This document shows positions 24,412 to 33,883 of a DNA stretch of 64,000 nt, one piece after another (the stretch's first letter is position 1; every line of letters begins with the position of its first letter). Under the pieces are notes generated by a model. It did not search any database. It was given only the letters and a program-made list of their open reading frames with translations, and was not told the DNA's origin. Both the position numbers and the translations under genes were made by a program. Source of the DNA: Streptomyces lienomycini (lineage in GTDB: Bacteria > Actinomycetota > Actinomycetes > Streptomycetales > Streptomycetaceae); the NCBI RefSeq assembly GCF_027947595.1, contig NZ_CP116257.1, positions 1,116,001 to 1,180,000 on the forward strand, written 5' to 3'.

Positions 24412-24870
24412 ATGACGCAACGGATCGTGGTGGGCGCCGCCCTGATCGACGGAGGGCGCCTGCTCGCCGCGCGCCGCAGCGCGCCGGCCGAACTGGCCGG
24501 CCGGTGGGAGCTGCCGGGCGGCAAGGTCGAGGCGGGCGAGAGCCCCGAGGCGGCCCTCGTACGGGAACTGCGCGAGGAACTCGGGGTGACGGCCGAGCCG
24601 GGTGAGCGCGTGGCGGGGCAGTGGCCGCTGAGGCCGCCGTTCGTCCTGCACGTGTGGACCGCGCGCCTGCTCCCCGGCTCCGCCGCTCCGCTGCCCCTGG
24701 AGGACCACGACGACCTGCGCTGGCTGACCCCGGCCCAGATCTGGGACGTGCCCTGGCTCGACCAGGACGTGCCCGCCGTGGAGCGGGCCCTCGCCCACCT
24801 CGGACGCGCGACGGGCGACGGGCGTCGGGCGACGAGTGGCGGGACGGATGACGGTACCGGGCCCGGATAA
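24412..24870 (+). CDS. Nudix hydrolase (MutT-like, NTP-pool sanitation)
   Basis: 152 residues from ATG 24412. The Nudix box is complete at residues 36-58: GGKVEAGESPEAALVRELREELG written as GGK...GE...RELREELG, with all catalytic glutamates. The short RRSAPAELAGRWELPGGK start and the lack of extra domains fit MutT-type 8-oxo-dGTP diphosphatases. The last 25 residues are a Gly/Thr-rich tail. It lies 26 bp after the SPOR-like gene, so they are probably co-transcribed. Confidence 0.88.
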   Translation: MTQRIVVGAALIDGGRLLAARRSAPAELAGRWELPGGKVEAGESPEAALVRELREELGVTAEPGERVAGQWPLRPPFVLHVWTARLLPGSAAPLPLEDHDDLRWLTPAQIWDVPWLDQDVPAVERALAHLGRATGDGRRATSGGTDDGTGPG

Positions 24871-24930
24871 GGGGTATGTGCCCATTAACCCCACGAAAAC
24901 GGGCAAGGGTGGGGGTCGTCGGCCGGGGAA

Positions 24931-25341
24931 GTGATCGGCGTGATCGGCAGCGAGGGCGGCTGCGCGGAGTGGGTGTTCCCCGCCGCGCCGGACGCCGTGC
25001 GGACCGCCCGCTCCCTGGTCCGCCGCACCCTGGACGAGTGGCGGCTCGCCCACGTCGGGGACATCGCCGCCCTGCTGGTCAGCGAGCTGGTCACCAACGC
25101 CCTGCGGCACGCCACCGGCCCCATCGGCGTCCGCCTGGTGTGCCCCCGCGACGGCGCCGACGGAGTCCTGCTGGTGGAGGTGTCCGACCCGCTGCCGGAC
25201 CTGCCCCGCGAACGCGTCGCCCACCCCGACGACGAGGACGGCCGGGGTCTGCGGTTGGTGGCGTCCGTCGCGAGCCGCTGGGGCACCCGGCCCGGCGAGG
25301 CGGGCAAAACGGTGTGGTTCGAACTGGCGGTGCCCCGATAG
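24931..25341 (+). CDS. RsbW-like ATP-binding protein (anti-sigma type)
   Basis: 136 residues from GTG 24931 (a second GTG at 24940 is possible). It is a stand-alone GHKL ATPase: N box LLVSELVTNALRHA, G1-like EVSDPLPD and G2 DGRGLRLVASVASRWG, ending GKTVWFEL. In Streptomyces dozens of these act as anti-sigma factors or switch partners. The same fold is fused at the C-terminus of the next gene product, and both end in KTVWFEL, so they may compete for one antagonist. Confidence 0.87.
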   Translation: MIGVIGSEGGCAEWVFPAAPDAVRTARSLVRRTLDEWRLAHVGDIAALLVSELVTNALRHATGPIGVRLVCPRDGADGVLLVEVSDPLPDLPRERVAHPDDEDGRGLRLVASVASRWGTRPGEAGKTVWFELAVPR

Positions 25342-25629
25342 TGCGACCGCGAGGTGACGCACCGTGGCCAACCGCCCGAAATGTACCGGTATTTACCGGG
25401 GTCTCGACGGTCATCCGGTCCAGCCCGGCGGCAGTTGTCGAACTGGGTGATTCGATGCCGTGTCCGCTGGTTAGAAGACTGGAAGTGTTGTCACGGTCCG
25501 GACCGAAAACCATCGGGACCGTGCTGTGATCGTGAACACCGTGTCGTGCGGCGCCGTAGTGCTGGATACTGCGGGCAGCCGCCTCCGGTGACCGGTGCCG
25601 GACGCGGTGAGCTGGAGGGGACGGTTCGC

Positions 25630-28242
25630 GTGAGCGAGATACCAGCGAGGGCCACGGAGTCCACGGAGTCCGAGGGCCCGTCGGCAGGCGTGCCACTCGG
25701 TGACGCGGTGTGGCAGAGCAGCCCGCCCGGCTCCATCTACGACTACGTCAAGGTCGCCTCCTTCTCCATCGGCCCCGACGGGCTCGTCGACCAGTGGAGC
25801 CTGCGTGCGGAGCAGCTGCTCGGCATCCGGGCCGAACACGCCGTGGGCACCGACCCCATCGAGGCCTTCGTCGATCCCGACCTGCGCGAGCGCGGCCAGC
25901 GCAAGATGGCCGAGATCCTCGACGGCCGGGAGTGGACCGGCGTGGTCCCCTTCCGGGCGCCGGGCGACGGCACCGGACCGGGCGACGGCACCGGACCGCC
26001 GCGGCGCGACCGCGGGCGCCGCGGGCTCGCCGAGGTGTACGTCATGCCGACGCGCACCGAGGACGGGGAGAAGGCCGCCGTCTGCATCGTCGTCGACGTC
26101 CGCGTCCTGCGCAGCATCGAGACCGACCTCGCCGCCTCGCAGGCCATATTCGGCCAGTCTCCGTTCGGCTTCCTGCTGATCGACCCCGACCTGACGGTGC
26201 GTCGCGCCAACCAGCGGTTCGCCGCCACCTTCGGCGGCACACCCGACGACCACCGGGGCAAGGGCGTCCACGACTACCTGCCGCGCGCCGAGGCCGACCG
26301 GGTCTCCGCCACCCTGCGCCGGGTGCTGGAGACCGGCGACTCCATCACGGACATGCACGTCACGGGCTTCGCGCCGGGCTCGGAGGAACGCCGCCACTGG
26401 TCCGTCAACCTCTACCGCGTGCACAGCGGTTCGGGCCGGCCCATCGGCGTCGCCTGGCTCGGCACCGACATCACCGCCCGCCGTGAGGCCGCCCGCGAGG
26501 CCGCCGCCGCCCGCCGCAACCTCGCCCTGCTCAACGACGCCGGCGCCCGCATCGGCAACTCCCTCGACCTGGAGACCACCGCCCGCGAACTCCTCGGCGT
26601 CGTCGTCCCCGGCTTCTGCGACCTGGCCACCGTCGACCTCTACCAGGGCCTGCTGGTGGGCGACGAGACCCCGCCCGGCCTCGCCGACGGCAGCGCGGAA
26701 CTGCGCCGCGTCGCCTTCTCCACCGCCGTGTCCGACGCCCCGTACCTCGGCACCGGGGAGCGCGTCAAGCTCGGCGCGGTCCACCACTACCCGTTCAACT
26801 CGCCCTGCGCGGACGCCCTGCGCACCGCCCGCCCGCGCAGCGTCCCCGCCGAGGACGGCGGCCTCGTCCAGTCCACGCTCGCCGTGCCGATGGTCGCCCA
26901 CGACACGGTCGTCGGACTCGCCCAGTTCGCCCGCACCAAGGGCAGCGAGCCGTTCGGCGACCGCGACCGCGACCTCGCCGTGGAACTGGCCGCGCGCGCC
27001 GCCGTCTGCATCGACAACGCCCGCCTCTACCGGCGCGAACACGAACGCGCGCTGATCCTGCAACGCTCCCTGCTCCCGCCCGGCGACCCGGAGGCCTCCG
27101 GCCTCGACATCGCCTGCCGCTACCTGCCGGGCGAGGCGGCCACCGGACGGGCCAGCGAGGTCGGCGGCGACTGGTTCGACGTCATCGAGCTCCCCGGGCA
27201 CCGCACCGCCCTGGTCGTCGGCGACGTCATGGGCCGCGGGCTGCGCGCCGCCGTCGCGATGGGCGAACTGCGCACCGCCGTACGCACCCTGGCCCAGCTC
27301 GACCTCGAACCGGCCGAGGTGCTCGGCCACCTGGACGAGATCGCCCGCGGCCTCGGGACGCCGGGAGGCGTCCAGCAGGCGACCCGCGCCGCCCGCCGCC
27401 CCCGCGAGGCCGACCTCTCCGAGGTCTACCTGGCGACCTGCGTGTACGCCGTCTACGACTCGGTGACCAGGCGCTGCACCTTCGCCAACGCGGGCCATCT
27501 GCCGCCCGTCCTGGTCGAGCCCGGCGAGGCCGCGCTGATGCTGGACGTACCGCCGGGCCTGCCGCTCGGTGTCGGCGGGGAACCCTTCGAGGAGGTGGAG
27601 GTCGAACTGCCCGAGGGTGCCCTGCTCGCCCTCTACACCGACGGACTGGTCGAGAGCCGCGACCATCCCCTCGACGAGGGGCTCCAGGCCTTCGTGGGCG
27701 CCCTCACCGACCCCACCCAGCCGCTCGAGGACGTCTGCGACCAGGTCCTCAACACCCTGGACAGCCACCACGGCGAGGACGACATCGCCCTGCTCTTGGC
27801 CCGTGTCCAGGGCCTGCCCAGCGACAGCGTGGGCGACTGGACCCTGCCCCGCGAGCCGCGCAGCGTCGGCCGGGCCCGCGAGCTGGCCCGCGCCCGGCTG
27901 CTCGACTGGGACATGGAGCCGCTGGTCGACACCACGGAACTGCTCGTCAGCGAACTCGTCACCAACGCGCTCCGGTACGGCGAGGGCGAGATCAGGCTCC
28001 GCCTGCTGCTCGACCGGACCCTGGTCTGCGAGGTCTGGGACTCCGGCCTGGTCCAGCCCCGCCGGCGCCGTGCCCGCGACACCGACGAGGGCGGCCGCGG
28101 CCTGCAACTGGTCGGCCTGCTCAGCGCGGCCTGGGGCTCCCGCCGTACCCCGCGCGGCAAGACGGTCTGGTTCGAACTGCCCCTGCCGGGCGCCGACACC
28201 CAGCTCACCGACCCGGCGGAGGCCCTGCTGAGCCTGTTCTGA
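25630..28242 (+). CDS. PAS-PAS-GAF-PP2C-ATPase signalling protein
   Basis: 870 residues from GTG 25630 behind GCTGGAGGGG. Domain order: PAS-like 1 (about 30-170), PAS 2 (SQAIFGQSPFGFLLIDPDLTVRRAN, about 175-295), GAF (about 310-470), SpoIIE/RsbU phosphatase (RSLLPPG, EVGGDWFDVI, VGDVMGRGLRA, LYTDGLVE, EDDIALLL; about 480-730) and an RsbW-like ATPase (ELLVSELVTNALRYG, EGGRGLQLVG; about 745-850). Metal motifs are intact, unlike the phosphatase at 7175. It has no membrane helix. It probably integrates a cytosolic signal into a SigB/SigF-type partner switch, acting as both phosphatase and kinase. Confidence 0.92.
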   Translation: MSEIPARATESTESEGPSAGVPLGDAVWQSSPPGSIYDYVKVASFSIGPDGLVDQWSLRAEQLLGIRAEHAVGTDPIEAFVDPDLRERGQRKMAEILDGREWTGVVPFRAPGDGTGPGDGTGPPRRDRGRRGLAEVYVMPTRTEDGEKAAVCIVVDVRVLRSIETDLAASQAIFGQSPFGFLLIDPDLTVRRANQRFAATFGGTPDDHRGKGVHDYLPRAEADRVSATLRRVLETGDSITDMHVTGFAPGSEERRHWSVNLYRVHSGSGRPIGVAWLGTDITARREAAREAAAARRNLALLNDAGARIGNSLDLETTARELLGVVVPGFCDLATVDLYQGLLVGDETPPGLADGSAELRRVAFSTAVSDAPYLGTGERVKLGAVHHYPFNSPCADALRTARPRSVPAEDGGLVQSTLAVPMVAHDTVVGLAQFARTKGSEPFGDRDRDLAVELAARAAVCIDNARLYRREHERALILQRSLLPPGDPEASGLDIACRYLPGEAATGRASEVGGDWFDVIELPGHRTALVVGDVMGRGLRAAVAMGELRTAVRTLAQLDLEPAEVLGHLDEIARGLGTPGGVQQATRAARRPREADLSEVYLATCVYAVYDSVTRRCTFANAGHLPPVLVEPGEAALMLDVPPGLPLGVGGEPFEEVEVELPEGALLALYTDGLVESRDHPLDEGLQAFVGALTDPTQPLEDVCDQVLNTLDSHHGEDDIALLLARVQGLPSDSVGDWTLPREPRSVGRARELARARLLDWDMEPLVDTTELLVSELVTNALRYGEGEIRLRLLLDRTLVCEVWDSGLVQPRRRRARDTDEGGRGLQLVGLLSAAWGSRRTPRGKTVWFELPLPGADTQLTDPAEALLSLF

Positions 28243-28360
28243 CCCGGCCCGGTGTCGTCCGGGTCCGGGCCCTGCGCACCCGGCGTACGCGGCCGTACCC
28301 GGCCAGCAGCAGTGCCGCCCCGGCCGTGACCAGCGGCGGCACCAGATCCGCGTAGATCAC
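28205..28360 (-). CDS. Possible small single-helix membrane protein
   Basis: A 51-codon frame from GTG 28360. It begins with VIYADLVPPLVTAGAALLLA, a credible membrane helix, followed by a strongly basic stretch (GRVRRVRRARTRT) that fits positive-inside anchoring. An AGGGG lies about 10 bases upstream. It overlaps the 3' end of the convergent phosphatase gene by 38 bp, and the tail is low-complexity. It may be real or chance. Confidence 0.35.
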   Translation of the reverse strand: MIYADLVPPLVTAGAALLLAGYGRVRRVRRARTRTTPGRVRTGSAGPPPGR

Positions 28361-28483
28361 GGCGACGCACCCCTGACCGCAACCGGAACACCGGTTCGAG
28401 TCGTCCCCGCTGGCAACACGCTCGGAGCGTAAGCGTGGCAACCGGCCACCGCGACCGGGGACGGGCCACAGGGAGGGGACACC

Positions 28484-29599
28484 GTGGAGCACACGGACCG
28501 AAGAGACACGGAACCGGAATCCGCCCCGGCGGCCGACCCGACAGCGGAGCCGGCGGCCGCCGACGGCGATCAGCCCGGACCGGGGCCGAGGAGAACGCGG
28601 CTGCGCCGCGTCCGCCGCATCACCCTCGCCGTCCTCTTCATCCTCCTCGTCCCCCTCCTCACCGCCGAGACCGCCCTCCGCGTCAACTACATGGGCGACC
28701 CCGCCGACGGCACCCACACCCGCGACCGCGACGCGATCTGGCTCGGCCACGCCTGGGTCGACGGCCGCAAGGACGACGCGGACCTCGCCGCCTTCGCCCG
28801 CCGCGTCAAGGCGACCGGCATCCGCGACCTGTACGTCCACACCGGCCCGATGGAGCACGACGGCACGCTGCCCGAGGCGCTCTACCCGAGGGCCCGCTGG
28901 CTGATCGACGCCGTGCACCGGGAGATGCCCGGCGTCCGCGTCCAGGCATTCCTCGGCGACGTCCTCGCCACCGAGAGCCCCGACGGCATGCGCCTGGAGA
29001 AGGCCGCCACCCGCGCCGCCGTCGTCGACTCGGCCCGCCAGGTCCTGGACGTCGGCTACGACGGCGTCCACCTGGACCTGGAGCCGCTGCACTCGGGCGA
29101 CCGGAACTACCTCTCCCTCCTGGACGACGTACGCGCCGTCACCCGGGAGCGGGACGCCCAGCTCTCCGTCGCCGCCCACCAGATCGACCCGCTCCCGGGC
29201 TTCCACTCCTTCTGGGGCACGGTCGCCGGACACCCCAAGTGGTGGTCCCAGAAGTTCTTCGGCCAGGTCGCCCGCCGCGTCGACCAGATCGCCGTCATGT
29301 CGTACGACACCATGCAGCCCCTGGAGAGCCTGTACGGCGGCTACGTCGCCCAGCAGACCTCGCTGGCCCTGGAGGCCACCCCGCCGACGACCCACCTCCT
29401 GATGGGCCTGCCCTTCTACCACGAGAACCGCTTCGGCCACTGGGCGCACGCGGAGACCGTCGCCGCCGCCGTCCGCGGCGTCCGCCTGGGCCTGTCCCGC
29501 ACGGACGCCGACCGGGAGCGGTTCGGCGTCGCCGCCTACATCGACTTCGCGGCGACGGAGCAGGACTGGACGTCGTACCGCGAGGGCTGGGTCCGCTAG
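28484..29599 (+). CDS. Membrane-anchored GH18-like TIM-barrel protein
   Basis: 371 residues from GTG 28484 behind GGGAGGGG. An Ala/Pro/Glu-rich cytoplasmic N-terminus (about 1-45) is followed by a basic stretch and one membrane helix (ITLAVLFILLVPLLTAETAL, about 46-66). The rest lies outside the membrane. The motif YDGVHLDLEPL near residue 190 corresponds to strand 4 of glycoside hydrolase 18 (DGxDxDxE); the acid Glu is kept but the first aspartates are altered. QIAVMSYDTM and LLMGLPFY are further barrel strands of that family. It is probably a sugar-binding or hydrolytic envelope protein; activity is uncertain. Its TAG stop is shared with the convergent sdhB gene. Confidence 0.7.
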   Translation: MEHTDRRDTEPESAPAADPTAEPAAADGDQPGPGPRRTRLRRVRRITLAVLFILLVPLLTAETALRVNYMGDPADGTHTRDRDAIWLGHAWVDGRKDDADLAAFARRVKATGIRDLYVHTGPMEHDGTLPEALYPRARWLIDAVHREMPGVRVQAFLGDVLATESPDGMRLEKAATRAAVVDSARQVLDVGYDGVHLDLEPLHSGDRNYLSLLDDVRAVTRERDAQLSVAAHQIDPLPGFHSFWGTVAGHPKWWSQKFFGQVARRVDQIAVMSYDTMQPLESLYGGYVAQQTSLALEATPPTTHLLMGLPFYHENRFGHWAHAETVAAAVRGVRLGLSRTDADRERFGVAAYIDFAATEQDWTSYREGWVR

Positions 29600-30375
29600 G
29601 AACCCTCCCGGGACCGGCGCCCGATCTTCGACCCCAGCCACACCAGCGGGTCGTACTTGCGGTCCACGGCCCGCTCCTTCAGCGGGATCAGCGCGTTGTC
29701 CGTGATCCGGATGCCCTCCGGGCAGACCTCCGTGCAGCACTTGGTGATGTTGCAGTAGCCGAGGCCGTGCTCGTCCTGGGCCGTGCGCGAGCGGTCCAGG
29801 CCGGTGTCCCCGGCCGCGTCCAGCGGGTGCATGTCCAGTTCGGCGACGCGCATGAGGAAGCGCGGGCCCGCGAAGGCGGGCTTGTTCTCCTCGTGGTCGC
29901 GGACCACATGGCAGGTGTCCTGGCACAGGAAGCACTCGATGCACTTGCGGAACTCCTGCGAGCGGTCCACGTCCTGCTGCATCATGCGGTACTCGCCGGG
30001 ACCGAGGTCGGCGGGCGGCACGAAGGCCGGGATCTCCCGCGCCTTGGTGTAGTTGAAGCCGACGTCCGTCACCAGGTCGCGGACGACGGGAAAGGCCCGC
30101 AGCGGCGTGACGGTGACCGTCTCCTCGCGGGTGAAGACGGACATGCGGGTCATGCACAGCAGCCGGGGGCGGCCGTTGACCTCCGCGGAGCACGAACCGC
30201 ACTTGCCCGCCTTGCAGTTCCAGCGCACCGCGAGGTCGGGGGCCCGGGTGGCCTGGATGCGGTGGATGATGTCGAGGACCACCTCGCCGTCGTTCACCTC
30301 GACCGTGAAGTCCTGGAGGCCGCCGCCCTCCACGTCACCGCGCCACACCTTGAAACGGGCCTCGTAGCCGCTCAT
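29596..30375 (-). CDS. sdhB: Succinate dehydrogenase / fumarate reductase iron-sulfur subunit
   Basis: 259 residues. Three cluster motifs are readable: [2Fe-2S] CKAGKCGSCSAEVNGRPRLLC near residues 55-75, then CIECFLCQDTC, and CNITKCCTEVCPEGI for the [4Fe-4S] and [3Fe-4S] clusters. It starts with an ATGA overlap on the flavoprotein gene. The subunit passes electrons from FAD to the membrane quinone site. Order and type match the Sdh1 operon of mycobacteria (membrane subunit, flavoprotein, iron-sulfur). Its last codon and that of the convergent gene share CTAG at 29596-29599. Confidence 0.93.
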   Translation of the reverse strand: MSGYEARFKVWRGDVEGGGLQDFTVEVNDGEVVLDIIHRIQATRAPDLAVRWNCKAGKCGSCSAEVNGRPRLLCMTRMSVFTREETVTVTPLRAFPVVRDLVTDVGFNYTKAREIPAFVPPADLGPGEYRMMQQDVDRSQEFRKCIECFLCQDTCHVVRDHEENKPAFAGPRFLMRVAELDMHPLDAAGDTGLDRSRTAQDEHGLGYCNITKCCTEVCPEGIRITDNALIPLKERAVDRKYDPLVWLGSKIGRRSREGS

Positions 30376-32348
30376 TCGCCCAGGCCCTCCAGTTCGTCGT
30401 CGGCGAGGTACTTCACCAGCTCCTCCTTCTCGAAGAGGGCGAGCAGGTCGGGCCGGACGGGTTCGGTGGTCCGCCGCTCCAGACGGATCACGCCCTGCTC
30501 CCGGTCCGCCGCCAGGGCGTCCCCGGGACCGCCCGGACCGGCCGGGTCGCCCGCCGGACCGGCCAGCGAGCACATCAGGTTGGCCCGGCGCCAGCGCCGG
30601 TCCATCGACGGATGGTCCTCACGGGTGTGCCCGCCGCGCGACTCGGTGCGTTCCAGGGCCGCCCGCGCCACGCACTCGCTGACCAGCAGCATGTTGCGCA
30701 GGTCCAGGGCGAGGTGCCAGCCCGGGTTGAACTGCCGGTGCCCCTCCACACCGGCCCGGCGGGCCCGCGCCCGCAGCTCGGCCAGCTTGCGCAGGGCCTG
30801 TTCCATCTCCGGCTCCCGGCGGATGATGCCGACCAGGTCGTTCATCGTCTGCTGGAGTTCCTGGTGGAGGGTGTACGGGTTCTCCGGCGGGCCCGCCTCG
30901 GGCTCCCGCGTCTCCGCGGAGAACGGCCGCAGCGCCTCCGCGGCGGCGGCGTCGACCTGCGCGGCGTCGACCCGGGCGCGCGCCCCGTCGTCCGTGCGCC
31001 CCGCCGCGTGGTCGGCCGCGTAACGGCCCGCCCGGCGCCCGAACACCAGCAGGTCGGACAGCGAGTTGCCGCCCAGCCGGTTGGAGCCGTGCATGCCGCC
31101 GGCCACCTCACCCGCCGCGTACAGCCCCGGCACCCCGCGCGCGGCGGCCGTGTCCGAGTCCACGGCGACGCCGCCCATCACGTAGTGGCAGGTGGGACCG
31201 ACCTCCATCGCCTCCGCCGTGATGTCGACGTCGGCCAGCTCCTTGAACTGGTGGTACATGGAGGGCAGCCGGCGCCGGATCACCTCGGCGGGCATCCGGG
31301 TCGACACGTCGAGGAAGACCCCGCCGTGCGGCGAGCCCCGGCCCTCCTTCACCTCGGCGTTGATCGCGCGGGCCACCTCGTCGCGGGGGAGCAGCTCGGG
31401 CGGGCGCCGGTTGTGGTCGGGGTCGTCGTACCAGCGGTCGCCCTCCTCCTCCGACTCGGCGTACTTCTCCTTGAAGACGTCGGGGACGTAGTCGAACATG
31501 AACCGCTTGCCGTCCGAGTTCCTCAGTACTCCGCCGTCGCCGCGCACCGACTCGGTGACGAGGATGCCCTTCACCGAGGGCGGCCAGACCATCCCCGTCG
31601 GGTGGAACTGCACGAACTCCATGTTCAGCAGGGGCGCCCCGGCCAGCAGCGCCAGGGCGTGGCCGTCGCCCGTGTACTCCCACGAGTTCGACGTGACCTT
31701 GAAGGACTTGCCGATGCCGCCCGTGGCGATCACCACGGAGGGCGCCTGGAGGACGAAGAAGCGGCCGGTCTCGCGCTCGTAGCCGAAGACGCCCGAGACG
31801 CTCCGGCCGTCCTTGAGGACGCGGGTGACCGTGCACTCCTGGAAGACCTTGAGGCGGGACTCGTGGTCCCCGGTCTCCCGGAAGTCCTCCTGCTGGAGCG
31901 AGACGATCTTCTGCTGGAGGGTGCGGATCAGCTCCAGGCCGGTGCGGTCGCCGACGTGGGCGAGGCGCGGGTACTCGTGCCCGCCGAAGTTGCGCTGCGA
32001 GATCCGGCCGTCCTTCGTACGGTCGAACAGCGCGCCCCACGTCTCCAGCTCCCACACCCGCTGCGGGGCCTCCTGGGCGTGCAGCTCGGCCATCCGCCAC
32101 TGGTTGAGGAACTTGCCGCCGCGCATGGTGTCGCGGAAGTGGACCTGCCAGTCGTCGCCGGAGTTGACGTTGCCCATGGAGGCGGCGATGCCGCCCTCGG
32201 CCATCACGGTGTGCGCCTTGCCGAACAGCGACTTGCAGACCACGGCCGTACGGGCACCCCGCTCGCGGGCCTCGATCGCGGCGCGCAGCCCGGCGCCGCC
32301 CGCGCCCACCACGACGACGTCCCATTCCTGCCGGTCGACCACGGACAT
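30372..32348 (-). CDS. sdhA: Succinate dehydrogenase / fumarate reductase flavoprotein
   Basis: 658 residues. The FAD site VVVVGAGGAGLRAAIEARE begins at residue 11. HTVMAEGGIAASMG contains the histidine that covalently binds FAD. Further family blocks are EFVQFHPTGM, VTESVRGDGGVLRN (active-site Arg), MGGVAVD and RLGGNSLSDLLVFGR. The C-terminal helical domain holds the RGGHTREDHP signature. The enzyme oxidises succinate on the cytoplasmic membrane. Both neighbours overlap it (TGATG with the cytochrome subunit, ATGA with sdhB), so all three are made together. Confidence 0.95.
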   Translation of the reverse strand: MSVVDRQEWDVVVVGAGGAGLRAAIEARERGARTAVVCKSLFGKAHTVMAEGGIAASMGNVNSGDDWQVHFRDTMRGGKFLNQWRMAELHAQEAPQRVWELETWGALFDRTKDGRISQRNFGGHEYPRLAHVGDRTGLELIRTLQQKIVSLQQEDFRETGDHESRLKVFQECTVTRVLKDGRSVSGVFGYERETGRFFVLQAPSVVIATGGIGKSFKVTSNSWEYTGDGHALALLAGAPLLNMEFVQFHPTGMVWPPSVKGILVTESVRGDGGVLRNSDGKRFMFDYVPDVFKEKYAESEEEGDRWYDDPDHNRRPPELLPRDEVARAINAEVKEGRGSPHGGVFLDVSTRMPAEVIRRRLPSMYHQFKELADVDITAEAMEVGPTCHYVMGGVAVDSDTAAARGVPGLYAAGEVAGGMHGSNRLGGNSLSDLLVFGRRAGRYAADHAAGRTDDGARARVDAAQVDAAAAEALRPFSAETREPEAGPPENPYTLHQELQQTMNDLVGIIRREPEMEQALRKLAELRARARRAGVEGHRQFNPGWHLALDLRNMLLVSECVARAALERTESRGGHTREDHPSMDRRWRRANLMCSLAGPAGDPAGPGGPGDALAADREQGVIRLERRTTEPVRPDLLALFEKEELVKYLADDELEGLGE

Positions 32349-33184
32349 CAGAACAACCTCGGATCGTCGAAGACGCCGGACGCGACGAGATACACGTAGA
32401 AGTCGGCGAGCGCCACGCTCACCAGCGACGCCCAGGCGAGCTGCATGTGCCGGGCGTTGAGCCTGCCGACCCACTGCCACATCCGGTAGCGCACCGGATG
32501 CCGCGAGAAGTGCTTGAGCTTGCCGCCGACGATGTGCCGGCACGAGTGGCAGGAGAGGGTGTACGCCCAGATCAGCGCGATGTTGGCGAGGAACACCAGG
32601 GTGCCGAGCCCCATGTGGCCCCAGGCGTAGTGCTCGTCGCGGAAGGCGAGCACGGTGTCGTAGCTGAGGATGCCCGCGACCAGGAGCGCCGCGTAGAAGA
32701 AGTACCGGTGGACGTTCTGCAGGATCAGCGGGAAGCGGGTCTCGCCGGTGTACTTCCGGTGCGGCTCGGCCACCGCGCAGGCCGGCGGGGACGCCCAGAA
32801 GCCCCGGTAGTAGGCCTTGCGGTAGTAGTAGCAGGTCAGGCGGAAGCCGAGCGGGAAGATCAGGATGATGATGGCGGGGGAGATGCCCCACCAGGTGCCG
32901 AAGATCTCCCAGTTGGGCCCGGAGCGCATCGGCTCGCAGCTCTCCGCCAGACAGGGGGAGTAGAAGGGCGAGACGTAGGGGGCCGCGTAGTAGTCGGTGT
33001 TCGCGAAGGCCCGCCAGGTCGAGTAGACGACGAAGGCCAGCAGGCCCGCCGCGGTGGCGGCCGGGGCCAGCCACCAGCGGTCGGTGCGCAGGTGCGGGGC
33101 GCGGATGGTGGCGCGCGTCGGGAAGTGGACGCCGCCGCCCGGGGGATGGGCGTCGGTGGCTGGACGTTCCGTACCAGTGGCCAC
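32348..33184 (-). CDS. Succinate dehydrogenase membrane anchor / cytochrome b subunit
   Basis: 278 residues from GTG 33184 with CCGGAG upstream. It has about five membrane helices: LAPAATAAGLLAFVVYS, ISPAIIILIFPLGFRL, YFFYAALLVAGILSY, LGTLVFLANIALIWAY and LAWASLVSVALADFYVYL. Histidines at helix ends (NVHRYFF, HYAWGHMG, CHSCRHIV) are candidates for heme or quinone-site ligands. The single long subunit resembles the anchor of mycobacterial Sdh1 (Rv0249c type) rather than the two-subunit SdhC/SdhD form. First gene of the operon; the 59-bp gap to the next leftward gene suggests possible read-through from it. Confidence 0.85.
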   Translation of the reverse strand: MATGTERPATDAHPPGGGVHFPTRATIRAPHLRTDRWWLAPAATAAGLLAFVVYSTWRAFANTDYYAAPYVSPFYSPCLAESCEPMRSGPNWEIFGTWWGISPAIIILIFPLGFRLTCYYYRKAYYRGFWASPPACAVAEPHRKYTGETRFPLILQNVHRYFFYAALLVAGILSYDTVLAFRDEHYAWGHMGLGTLVFLANIALIWAYTLSCHSCRHIVGGKLKHFSRHPVRYRMWQWVGRLNARHMQLAWASLVSVALADFYVYLVASGVFDDPRLF

Positions 33185-33243
33185 TGGGCGACTCCGGTCG
33201 GTCGGGTCGGGTTGCGGGCCTGTCTTGTCTCCCGGAGCGGGCC

Positions 33244-33528
33244 CTAGGGGGCGCGGCGGTCGCGGGCGCCGAGGCCCTCGTCGTCCGAGTCCGTCCACAG
33301 CGAGCCGTCGTACGGCGTGTCGGGGATCGGGACGAGGTCCGGGCGCCTGGGCGCGTCCGGTGCCGCTGCCCGCAGCAGGGCCACGCTCTCGCGCAGGTGG
33401 TCGGCGTCGGTGCGGACCCTGCGGACCTCCAGGCCGCCGGGGCCCAGCTGCCTCTCCAGCCGGGTCACCGCCCGGGCCAGCTCGTCCAGGCTGCGCTGCA
33501 CCGATGACAGGTCGTCGTGCACGGACAT
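33244..33528 (-). CDS. Small coiled-coil protein of unknown function
   Basis: 94 residues. Residues 1-55 form a helical heptad pattern (LSSVQRSLDELARAVTRLERQ, DADHLRESVALLRAAA). The tail is Pro/Asp-rich with PIPDTPYDGSLWTDSDDEGLG. It lies upstream of the succinate dehydrogenase genes in the same direction. No motif gives a function. A matching small gene seems to sit at this place in S. coelicolor, which supports it as a real gene. Confidence 0.7.
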   Translation of the reverse strand: MSVHDDLSSVQRSLDELARAVTRLERQLGPGGLEVRRVRTDADHLRESVALLRAAAPDAPRRPDLVPIPDTPYDGSLWTDSDDEGLGARDRRAP

Positions 33529-33883
33529 GACGTGACCTCACTTCCGCCGGACAGGGCGCGGACACGGCAGGGGCCGGTCCCGGGTGGCGACGTTCATGCG
33601 CCTGCGAGTGTCGCGCGTCACACCAGTCGCTGGGAAGGGATGTGCGGCGATTGGCCGGGGCGCGTCGGTGCACCGCGGGTGGCGTTGCGCCGCACGGGTG
33701 GCGTTGCACACCGCCGTCGCCGTGTCTCCCCGCGTCGCCGAACCGTTTCCTCTTCAGTGGCCGCATCCCTCGTCCGGATACAAATGATCAACTTGAATAC
33801 CGCAAATACGGCGTATCGCTTCGTATCGCGCATATGCCGCCACGAGCGATCACCACGGCCGCGGCCTTCCGGAGGTAGCAGAG
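33529..33883. promoter_or_regulatory. 355-bp divergent promoter region with a 13-bp direct repeat
   Basis: CGGGTGGCGTTGC occurs at 33676-33688 and 33695-33707 (19-bp period). An unusually AT-rich stretch follows at 33775-33840, with GTATCGC repeated twice close together, and probably holds the promoter of the lipoprotein gene. No gene is seen. Confidence 0.5.
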
